Of a DNA stretch of 11,756 nucleotides, positions 5,520 through 11,756 are shown in pieces (the first letter of the stretch is position 1; every line of letters begins with the position of its first letter). A program made the position numbers and the translations under genes. This DNA is from Alphaproteobacteria bacterium (GTDB lineage Bacteria; Pseudomonadota; Alphaproteobacteria; ATCC43930; CGMCC-115725). The stretch covers positions 1-11,756 of the forward strand of contig VAZR01000080.1 in assembly GCA_005888515.1 (NCBI GenBank). Direction: 5' to 3'. The notes beneath the pieces were generated by a model that was not told where the DNA came from, searched no databases, and saw nothing but the letters and a program-made list of their open reading frames with translations.

Positions 5520-6761
5520 TTACTCCGACTTCTTGACCGCGGCGTCGACCACGTCCCGATAGGCGCGCATCCAGTCGGTCGCCTTGACGAATTTGCCGCC
5601 CTTCACCTGAAACACCTGCACCCAGCCGCCGCCTTCATGGTCGGCCGGGGCTATTTCGAGCGGCGGGACGAGGCCGCCCAGGGTAAAGCCGCGGATTGAT
5701 TCGAGACCTTTTTTGATGTCGTCGCCGGTCGGTTGCTTGCCGCCATTCGCCTTCAACGCATTGCGGATCGCCTCGACATGGACGGCGGCCTGCAACAGGC
5801 CGCGGTTGTAATAGACCGTATTCTCGTCCATGCCCTTGAAGGGCTCTTTGCCCTCTTTTTTGTACATGTCCTTGATCTGGTGGCGGACCGGGTAATCGTC
5901 GCCCGCGCCGGCGAATTGCATCGCGTAGTAGCCTTCGGCAACCCCGAACCCGCCCGCCGCCTGGATATCGGACTCCGACGCGGCCCAGACCAACCCGACC
6001 ACTTTGGACAAAGGATAACCGGCCCGCTTGAACTCCTTGATCGCCGCCGATGGCGAACGGCCGAACAGATGATCGATGATGAAATCCGGCCGGAAGCGTT
6101 GCGTGATATCGAGCACCTGGGCGCCGACCTCCACACCCGGCGGCGGCACGGCGAAAGTGCGCAGCTCGAAGCCTTCGCGCTTCTGCAATTCCTCGATGAT
6201 CGGCAGTGGCTCGTGACCGGCGGGGTTGTCGTAAAAAATGTAGGCGATCTTTTTGCCCTTCAAATTACCGCCGAGCTTGTCCTTGACGAACTGCACCGCC
6301 GCGGCTCCCTGTGACCAATAGGTCGCCGCAACCGGAAACAGAAACGGATACCGCGTGCCGTCGGCCGCCGCCGAGATGCCGAAGCCCGGCGAGGTCGTCG
6401 GCATGTGATCTTCCTCGAGCCGCTGGTTGAGCGCGACCGTCATCGGTGTGCCGTAGAGGGTCATCAGCACCGCGCCTTGCTGCTTATGGCGCTGATAGGC
6501 CTCGACCGCGGACGGCACCTTGTACTCGTTGTCGATCTCGTCGACCTTGATCTTGTAGCCCTCGACGCCACCGCCGGCATTGATCAGGTTGTAATAATCG
6601 TGCATTGCCGGGCACAGCACGACGCCGGTGATCTGCGTCGCGCCGGTGCGGTCGCATTGCATCCCGATCATCACTTCCTTCTGCTGTGCCGCCGCGGTCC
6701 CGGCGAGCGCCACCAACATCGCGCCCGCCAGCAGCGCCAGCATGCCGCCTGATCGTCTCAT
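5520..6761 (-). CDS. periplasmic solute-binding protein, Liv/HAAT family (second of a tandem pair)
   Basis: 413 residues from ATG 6761, chosen because AAGGAG lies 8 bases upstream and the protein then starts with a proper signal peptide (MRRSGGMLALLAGAMLVALA, cleavage near TAAAQQKE). The mature part is a two-lobed Peripla_BP_6-type receptor: GMQCDRTGATQITG, GGGVEGYKIKVDEIDNEYKV, TSPGFGISAAADGTRYPFLF, YIFYDNPAGHEPLPIIEEL, IDHLFGRSPSAAIKEF and DHEGGGWVQVFQVKGGKFV. By eye it is roughly 70-75% identical to the upstream paralogue over its whole length. Conserved blocks include TRYPFLFPVAATYWSQGAAA-like and PPPGVE.GAQVLDITQRFRP. Sequence alone does not tell the ligand; branched-chain amino acids, other amino acids, ureides, or aromatic or aliphatic carboxylates are possible for this family. 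Confidence 0.92.
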   Translation of the reverse strand: MRRSGGMLALLAGAMLVALAGTAAAQQKEVMIGMQCDRTGATQITGVVLCPAMHDYYNLINAGGGVEGYKIKVDEIDNEYKVPSAVEAYQRHKQQGAVLMTLYGTPMTVALNQRLEEDHMPTTSPGFGISAAADGTRYPFLFPVAATYWSQGAAAVQFVKDKLGGNLKGKKIAYIFYDNPAGHEPLPIIEELQKREGFELRTFAVPPPGVEVGAQVLDITQRFRPDFIIDHLFGRSPSAAIKEFKRAGYPLSKVVGLVWAASESDIQAAGGFGVAEGYYAMQFAGAGDDYPVRHQIKDMYKKEGKEPFKGMDENTVYYNRGLLQAAVHVEAIRNALKANGGKQPTGDDIKKGLESIRGFTLGGLVPPLEIAPADHEGGGWVQVFQVKGGKFVKATDWMRAYRDVVDAAVKKSE

Positions 6762-6769
6762 CCTCGCAT

Positions 6770-6775
6770 CTCCTT
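6770..6775 (-). promoter_or_regulatory. ribosome binding site of the second binding-protein gene
   Basis: AAGGAG on the minus strand, 8 bases before ATG 6761. It selects the start giving a clean signal peptide; the frame is open further upstream to 6815 but that extension is charged and not signal-like. Confidence 0.75.
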
Positions 6776-6855
6776 TCTTCTTCCCATCGCAGCTTCGAAT
6801 TCGGATCGGCAGCACCGGGTGCGCTTGATAGCGGGCGCGGTCTGCAGGACGCCGA

Positions 6856-8088
6856 TTACTCCGCCTTCTTCACCGCGGCGGAAACGACATCCGGATAAGC
6901 GCGGATCCAATCCGTCTCCTTGACGAACTTGCCGCCCTTGGCCTGGAAGATCTGCACCCAGCCGCCACCTTCGTGATCCTCCGCGGTGATCTTCAGCGGC
7001 GGCACCAGACCTCCCAGGGTGAAGTCATGGATCTGCTCGAAGCCCTTCTTCACCTCTTCGCCGGTCGGCTTCTTGCCACCATTGGCCTTCAGCGCGTTGC
7101 GGATCGCTTCGACATGCAGCGCGGCAACGAACAGTCCCCGGTTGTAGACGACGGTGTCGTCCATTTCCTTGGGCGGCTCCTTGCCTTGTGACTTGTACAT
7201 CGCCTTGATTTCCTGCCGGACGGGGTAGTCGTCGCCGGCGCCGGCGAATTGCATCGTGTGATAGCCTTCCGCGACCTGCCAGCCGCCCGCCGCCTCGATA
7301 TCCGCTTCGGCGGAGGCCCAGACGAGCCCCATCACCTTGGACAGCGGGTAGCCGGCGCGCTTGTATTCCTTGATCGCGACCGAGGGCGACCGGCCGAACA
7401 GATGGTCGATCACGAAATCCGGCCGGAAGCGCTGGGTAATGTCGAGGACCTGCGCCCCCATCTCGACGCCTGGCGGGGGCACCGCGAAGGTGCGCAGCTC
7501 ATATCCTTCCGTCTTTTGCAGATCCTCGAGGATCGGGATCGCCTCGCGCCCGGCCGGGTTGTCGTAAAAAACGTACGCAATCTTCTTCCCCTTGAGATTG
7601 CCGCCGAGCTTCTCCTTGACGAATTGGATCGCGGCAGCACCTTGCGACCAGTAGGTCGCCGCGACCGGGAACAGATAGGGGTAGCGAGCCCCGTCGGCCG
7701 AGGCCGAGATGCCGAACCCCGGAGAGGTGCCGGGAATCTTGTCCTCGTTCAGCTTTTGGTTCAGCGCCTGCGCGTGCGGCGTGCCGTAGATCATGTACGA
7801 AACCGCGCCATCCCGCTTGTCGCGCTCATAGGCTTCCATGCCGGGCGGCACCTTGTATTCATGATCGATCTCGTCGACCTTGATCTTGAATCCTTCGACC
7901 CCGCCTTTCGAATTGACGAAGTTGATGTAGTCCTGAACCGCCGCGCACAGACGGATGCCGACGATCTGCGTCGGACCGGTCCGATCGCACTGCTCGCCGA
8001 TCAGGATTTCGCCCTTCTGCTGGGCCGTCGCCGCGCCGGTGAAACCGAGTACCGTCAGCGCCGCCAGCGTTATCGAAACCTTTCTCAT
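6856..8088 (-). CDS. periplasmic solute-binding protein, Liv/HAAT family (first of a tandem pair)
   Basis: 410 residues from ATG 8088, set by GGGAGG six bases upstream and the signal peptide MRKVSITLAALTVLGFTGAA (cleavage near ATAQQKG). It has the same Peripla_BP_6-type architecture as the following paralogue: GEQCDRTGPTQIVG, GGVEGFKIKVDEIDHEYKV, TSPGFGISASADGARYPYLF, YVFYDNPAGREAIPILEDL and DHEGGGWVQIFQAKGGKFV. Differences from the paralogue cluster in a few stretches, for example SYMIYGTPHAQALNQKLNED here against LMTLYGTPMTVALNQRLEED there, which could tune ligand choice. It follows livM by 29 bases and precedes the paralogue by 94 bases. Binding proteins are usually needed in excess over membrane components, which fits the strong ribosome binding site. 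Confidence 0.92.
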   Translation of the reverse strand: MRKVSITLAALTVLGFTGAATAQQKGEILIGEQCDRTGPTQIVGIRLCAAVQDYINFVNSKGGVEGFKIKVDEIDHEYKVPPGMEAYERDKRDGAVSYMIYGTPHAQALNQKLNEDKIPGTSPGFGISASADGARYPYLFPVAATYWSQGAAAIQFVKEKLGGNLKGKKIAYVFYDNPAGREAIPILEDLQKTEGYELRTFAVPPPGVEMGAQVLDITQRFRPDFVIDHLFGRSPSVAIKEYKRAGYPLSKVMGLVWASAEADIEAAGGWQVAEGYHTMQFAGAGDDYPVRQEIKAMYKSQGKEPPKEMDDTVVYNRGLFVAALHVEAIRNALKANGGKKPTGEEVKKGFEQIHDFTLGGLVPPLKITAEDHEGGGWVQIFQAKGGKFVKETDWIRAYPDVVSAAVKKAE

Positions 8089-8094
8089 CGCGTA

Positions 8095-8100
8095 CCTCCC
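8095..8100 (-). promoter_or_regulatory. ribosome binding site of the first binding-protein gene
   Basis: GGGAGG on the minus strand, 6 bases before ATG 8088, in the 29-base gap after livM. The frame is open upstream to 8166, but that part overlaps livM and has no signal-peptide character. Confidence 0.75.
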
Positions 8101-8117
8101 TAATGTGTCACCTATTG

Positions 8118-9185
8118 TCAGTACGAGAATGGCCAGACGCGGAAGTAATTGCGGATGTTGCGCCACAGCCGGTTAAGCCCCTCCGGTTCGACGACCAGAA
8201 AGAAGATGATCAGCCCGCCGAACAGGATCAGCCGCAGATTGGGTATCGCATTCAGCAGGTCGCCCTGCGAGAAGAAGAGCCAGCCGTAATCCTCGAGAAA
8301 CCAGCGCGTCAGGATCGGCAGCAAGGTCACGAAAACAGCGCCGAAGATCGAGCCGAGGATCGAGCCGAGCCCGCCGATGATGACCATCGCCAGGTAATCG
8401 ATCGAGACGGTCAGCTGGAACTGCTCATAATTGGCGATGCCCAGATAATAGGTGTAGAGCACGCCGGTGACCCCGGCGTAGAACGACGAGATCGCAAACG
8501 CCCACAGCTTGTAGCGGAAGATGTTGATGCCGATAATCTCGGCGGCGATGTCCTGATCGCGGATCGCGATAAAGGCGCGGCCGATCCGGCTGCGGATCAG
8601 GTTCGCGGTGCCGACGATCGCCAGCACGACGAAGAACATCAGGAATAAATAGAGCTGCGCCTGGGTTCTGAGCTGCATCCCAAACAAGGACGGTCGCGGT
8701 ACCTGGATCGAGGCCTGCACCCCGCCCGAAATCGCCGGGACGTGATTGATCGTCCATTCGATGATCAGCTGCGCGGCGAGTGTCGCAATCGCCAGATAGA
8801 TCCCCTTAATGCGCAAGGAGGGGATGCCGACGACCGCGCCGATCAGCGCCGCCATGATCCCGCCGGCTGGGATGGTGATCCAGAACGGCGCGTGCAGATG
8901 CGTCACCAGATTGGCCGCGGTGTAGGCGCCGACCGACATGAAGGCGCCATGCCCGATCGAGATCTGTCCGGTGTAGCCGACCAGGATATTGAGCCCGAGC
9001 GCGCCGACGCAGGCGATCAGGATCAGGTTCAGGATCGAGATGTAATATTCGCCGAGCGTCAGCGGCGCGATGACGATGAACAGACCCGCGAAGGCTGCGA
9101 CCGCCCATTTGGCGATCGGCAACGGGTATAGCGCCATCTCGGCGGCATAGCTGGTCTTGAACACGCCGGATTCGCGGTGGAACAT
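8118..9185 (-). CDS. livM: LivM-type branched-chain amino acid ABC permease
   Basis: 355 residues, an inner-membrane permease that pairs with LivH to form the translocation pore. Family motifs are clear: LNILVGYTGQISIGHGAFM near the first third, GIPSLRIKGIYLAIATLAAQ, then SRIGRAFIAIRDQDIAAEIIG (the cytoplasmic loop that docks on the ATPases), AFAISSFYAGVTGVLYTYYLG, DYLAMVIIGGLGSILGSIFGAV and the C-terminal VVEPEGLNRLW. A large number of hydrophobic helices alternate with short loops. ATG 9185 has AGAAGG five bases upstream. The gene lies 25 bases after livH and 29 bases before the first binding-protein gene, so it belongs to the same transcript. No break or truncation is visible. Confidence 0.93.
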   Translation of the reverse strand: MFHRESGVFKTSYAAEMALYPLPIAKWAVAAFAGLFIVIAPLTLGEYYISILNLILIACVGALGLNILVGYTGQISIGHGAFMSVGAYTAANLVTHLHAPFWITIPAGGIMAALIGAVVGIPSLRIKGIYLAIATLAAQLIIEWTINHVPAISGGVQASIQVPRPSLFGMQLRTQAQLYLFLMFFVVLAIVGTANLIRSRIGRAFIAIRDQDIAAEIIGINIFRYKLWAFAISSFYAGVTGVLYTYYLGIANYEQFQLTVSIDYLAMVIIGGLGSILGSIFGAVFVTLLPILTRWFLEDYGWLFFSQGDLLNAIPNLRLILFGGLIIFFLVVEPEGLNRLWRNIRNYFRVWPFSY

Positions 9186-9210
9186 GGTGCCTTCTCTATT
9201 CCATCACCGG

Positions 9211-10110
9211 CTACACGCGCTCGATGCGGCGCCGACCGAACATGCCTTCCGGCCGGATCATCAAGACCAGGATCATCAGCACGTAAGGTGCGAAGTCTTT
9301 GGTGCCGCCGCCGACATAGGGATCGAGATAGCCGGCGGCGAAATTTTCGACGACGCCGACGATCAGCCCGCCGATGACGGCGCCCATGATCGAGTCGAGA
9401 CCGCCCAAAATTACGACCGGGAAAACCTTGAGGCCGACTAATGCCAGCTGGTTGTCGACGCCGAGCATCGTACCCCAGACCACGCCGCCCAAAGCCGACA
9501 CGATGCCGGCCATCGCCCAGGCCAGCGCGAAATAGCGCCGGACGTTGATGCCCATCGCCATCGCCACTTGCTGGCTGTCGGCGACCGCGCGCATCGCGAT
9601 GCCGATACGGCTCTTCAGGAAGAACCAGGTGAAGAGCGCCAGAAAGACAAGAGAAACTCCGGCGCCGACCAGTTGTACCGGCGGCAGCATCACGGGCCCC
9701 AGCTCAAACGGCTCGTCGCTGACTGGCATTACGATGGCTCGCGTTCCGGCGCCAAAGGCCATCACCGCGGTGCCGCGCAACACGGCGGCCAGCCCGATCG
9801 TCGCCATGACGACGGCAATCACCGGGCGGCCGATCAGCGGGCGCAGCACGACCCGTTCGAGCCCGAAGCCCAGCGCCACCATGCCGCCGATCGCCAGCAG
9901 CGAGGACAGCCAGAACGGCATCCCGGCGATCTCGGCCGCGACGGCGGCCAGAAAGCCGGCGAACATGACGAACTCGCCCTGAGCGAAATTGATCGCGTCC
10001 GTCGCCTTGTAGATCAGCACAAAGCCAAGCGCGATCAGGGCGTACATCAGCCCGATCATGATGCCGTTGGTCAACAGCACCAGCGTGAATTGCCATTCGA
10101 ACTCAGGCAT
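9211..10110 (-). CDS. livH: LivH-type branched-chain amino acid ABC permease, complete
   Basis: 299 residues, a normal LivH length. Motifs: MYALIALGFVLIYKATDAIN with FAQGEFVMFAGF, VLRPLIGRPVIAVVMATIGL, SRIGIAMRAVADSQQVAMAM, VGLKVFPVVILGGLDSIMGA, ENFAAGYLDPYVGGGTKDFA and the C-terminal IRPEGMFGRRRIERV followed by TAG. It gives a useful internal standard for the damaged permease copy at 2658-3518, which lacks that last segment. Compared with that copy it has a different N-terminus (MPEFEWQFTLVLLTNGI) and clearly diverged sequence, so the two are separate paralogues rather than a recent duplication. ATG 10110 follows the synthetase stop codon by 9 bases, which suggests translational coupling. 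Confidence 0.93.
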   Translation of the reverse strand: MPEFEWQFTLVLLTNGIMIGLMYALIALGFVLIYKATDAINFAQGEFVMFAGFLAAVAAEIAGMPFWLSSLLAIGGMVALGFGLERVVLRPLIGRPVIAVVMATIGLAAVLRGTAVMAFGAGTRAIVMPVSDEPFELGPVMLPPVQLVGAGVSLVFLALFTWFFLKSRIGIAMRAVADSQQVAMAMGINVRRYFALAWAMAGIVSALGGVVWGTMLGVDNQLALVGLKVFPVVILGGLDSIMGAVIGGLIVGVVENFAAGYLDPYVGGGTKDFAPYVLMILVLMIRPEGMFGRRRIERV

Positions 10111-10119
10111 CGAAGGTGC

Positions 10120-11756
10120 TCACTCTGCGGGCACCGCTTCTTCCGCCATGCGTCGCGACGGCGCCGCCGCCGGTGCCGAGGGTTCATCGACATCGCCGAT
10201 CGCGAGCCGCGACCGCAAAATCGCCTTGCGCCCGTCTTCGTAGGTGATCTCGGTGCTCAGCTCCACTTCCTCATCGCCGCTGTAAAAGGCGTGCAGCACG
10301 GCGGCGTACTTCTCGGTGACGAAGCGGCGGCGGATCTTGCGGGTGCGGGTGATCTCGTCGTCGTCGGCGTCGAACTCCTTATTCAGAACGAGGAAGCGCC
10401 GGATGCGCGTCGCCTCCGGCAACCCGCTATTGCATTTCCGGATCTCGTCCCGGATCAGCCCGAGCACTTCCGGACGGGCGCTCAGATCCTGGAAGGAGGT
10501 GTAGGAGACGTTGTTGCGCTCGGCCCATTTGCCGACCGTAGACGCGTCGATCGCGATCATCGCGGCGACGAACGAACGAGCTTCCCCGAACACCACCACC
10601 TCGCCGATATAGGGGCTGAATTTGAGCTTGTTCTCGATGAATTGCGGCGCGAAGGACGTGCCGTCATAGAGCCGGCCGACATCGCGTGCCCGGTCGATGA
10701 TCGCGAGATGGCCGCGCGCGTCGATAAAACCGGCGTCTCCCGTTCTCAGCCAGCCGTCCTCCGTGATGGCCTCGCGGCTCTCCTCCGGCTGCTTGTAATA
10801 GCCTTGGAAAACGCCGGGCGAGCGCACCTCGACCTCGCCATGTTCGGCGATGCGGACGTCCATCCCGTCGAGCATGCGGCCGACCGTTTCCGGATCGACT
10901 TCCGCGTTGGGCTGCACCGAGCACAAGCCGGACAACTCAGTGGCGCCGTATACCTGCTTCAGGTTGACCCCGAAGCCGCGGAAGAAGCGGAAGACATCGA
11001 CCCCCAGCGGCGCACCCCCGGTATAAACAACACGGGCGCGGCGCAGCCCGAATTGGTCGCGCACCGGGGCATAGACGAAGAACTCGCCGATCGAGCGCCA
11101 CAGGCGTGTGCCGAGCGGGACTGGCCGACCCTCTGCGACGCAGAGTTGCGCCCGTTCGGCGACGCCACGGAAAAAATCGAAGATGCGGCGTTTCGACGGG
11201 CTGGCATCCGCGGCGCGGACCATGATTTCGGTCAGCGCGTTCTCCCACAGGCGCGGCGGGGCGAGCGCCATCGTCGGCCCGACCTCGCGCAGATCGCGGC
11301 GCAACGTCTCCGGTTTTTCTGGGAAGTTGCAGGTGAAGCCGACATGCATGTGCAGCGCCAGCGAGAACAGCGAATTGCCAACCCATGCCATCGGCAGATA
11401 GGCAACGTGTTCGTCATTGGCGCGAATGCCCTCAGTCGTCGCGAACACTTCCGCCGGATCGAGCAGGTTCGCGTGTGACAGCATCACGCCTTTCGGCCGC
11501 GAGGTCGTGCCGGAGGTGTAGGAGAACAGGCACAGATCGTCGGGTTTTGCCGCCTCGACGACCGCCTCGACGTGGCCGGGATGAGCGGCGCCGAATACGC
11601 GGCCCTCGGCCTGCACGGCCTCGAAGGATTTGAGGATCGGATCCTCGTAATTCAGCAGCCCGCGCGGATCGTCGAACACGAGCAGCTTGAGATGCGGCAG
11701 CCGTTCCTTCAGCGAGAGGATCTTGTCGACCTGTTCCTGGTCCTCCGCCACTACCA
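10120..11756 (-). CDS. AMP-forming acyl-CoA synthetase (long-chain fatty-acid-CoA ligase-like), N-terminus beyond the window
   Basis: The frame is open through the right edge, so the GTG at 11751 is an internal Val and roughly 100 N-terminal residues are probably missing compared with a family length near 640. Adenylate-forming motifs, counted from that Val: P-loop YTSGTTSRPKGVMLSH at about 78-93, YGATELSGL at about 266-274, GWLRTGDAGFID at about 331, and DRARDVGRLYDGTSFAPQFIENKLK. Near the C-terminus comes DDEITRTRKIRRRFVTEKY, where the basic A10 region lies. The DGTSFAPQFIENKLKFSPYI version of the A8 hinge and the tail after the A10 region (ITYEDGRKAILRSRL) are typical of the synthetases encoded within Liv-type operons. 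The enzyme would convert an imported carboxylate to its acyl-CoA using ATP and CoA. The substrate cannot be read from sequence; the bulky-acid branch of the family is likely. Confidence 0.9.
   Translation of the reverse strand, partial: VVAEDQEQVDKILSLKERLPHLKLLVFDDPRGLLNYEDPILKSFEAVQAEGRVFGAAHPGHVEAVVEAAKPDDLCLFSYTSGTTSRPKGVMLSHANLLDPAEVFATTEGIRANDEHVAYLPMAWVGNSLFSLALHMHVGFTCNFPEKPETLRRDLREVGPTMALAPPRLWENALTEIMVRAADASPSKRRIFDFFRGVAERAQLCVAEGRPVPLGTRLWRSIGEFFVYAPVRDQFGLRRARVVYTGGAPLGVDVFRFFRGFGVNLKQVYGATELSGLCSVQPNAEVDPETVGRMLDGMDVRIAEHGEVEVRSPGVFQGYYKQPEESREAITEDGWLRTGDAGFIDARGHLAIIDRARDVGRLYDGTSFAPQFIENKLKFSPYIGEVVVFGEARSFVAAMIAIDASTVGKWAERNNVSYTSFQDLSARPEVLGLIRDEIRKCNSGLPEATRIRRFLVLNKEFDADDDEITRTRKIRRRFVTEKYAAVLHAFYSGDEEVELSTEITYEDGRKAILRSRLAIGDVDEPSAPAAAPSRRMAEEAVPAE

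Noticed and set aside
7249..8103. 284-codon plus-strand frame opposite the first receptor gene
   Set aside because: It is a shadow. A similar shadow occurs opposite the paralogous receptor gene because the two genes are alike, which could be mistaken for conservation of a coding antisense frame.
8106..8120. short direct repeat TGTCA...TGTCA after livM
   Set aside because: Two 5-base copies, one of them including the livM stop codon; well within chance.
9568..11478. 636-codon open frame on the plus strand
   Set aside because: It is the antisense shadow of the acyl-CoA synthetase and livH genes. Its product is Arg/Asp/His-rich without domains, while the minus strand shows complete family motifs. 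Long antisense frames are common in high-GC genes.

Overview
The window is high-GC DNA (strong G/C bias at third codon positions, GTG/TTG starts, Liv-type transporter genes interleaved with an acyl-CoA synthetase). This suggests an alphaproteobacterium, probably of the Bradyrhizobium/Rhodopseudomonas kind or Rhodospirillales. The assignment is an inference from protein style only; there is no rRNA, tRNA or other taxonomic marker in view.

Left part (1-2.8 kb). A partial minus-strand gene for a small exported LTXXQ (Spy/CpxP-like) protein is cut by the left edge and carries an apparent one-base frameshift. Diverging from it on the plus strand is a two-gene unit: an M20-family amidohydrolase of the N-carbamoyl-amino-acid hydrolase/allantoate amidohydrolase type, overlapped by 4 bases by an NMT1/THI5-like solute-binding-type protein with no signal peptide.

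Middle (2.1-4.7 kb). On the minus strand an asparaginase-fold protein with two substituted substrate-contact positions is followed at once by a LivH-type permease. This permease has no ordinary start codon at the expected place and no proper C-terminus. Its frame runs head-on into the NMT1-like gene at about 2658-2668, and neither gene has a stop codon there, so each reads on into the antisense of the other. This is the most anomalous structure in the window and points to a deletion/inversion junction or an assembly join. Upstream of the asparaginase gene lies a nearly perfect long palindrome (4547-4695), a mobile-repeat-like hairpin.

Right part (4.7-11.8 kb). One long minus-strand operon, transcribed right to left: acyl-CoA synthetase (N-terminus beyond the right edge), livH, livM, two tandem paralogous periplasmic binding proteins, livF. 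Gaps are 9-94 bases, with clear ribosome binding sites before the binding proteins. livG is not in the window and may lie beyond the right edge. The likely logic is that one of two binding proteins captures a carboxylic acid or amino-acid-like solute, LivHM(G)F imports it, and the synthetase activates it with CoA.

I see no defence system, CRISPR array, phage or wholly new gene family. The points most worth checking are the convergent double-readthrough junction, the altered active sites of the two neighbouring amide-hydrolase-like enzymes, the 149-base palindrome and the duplicated binding protein.
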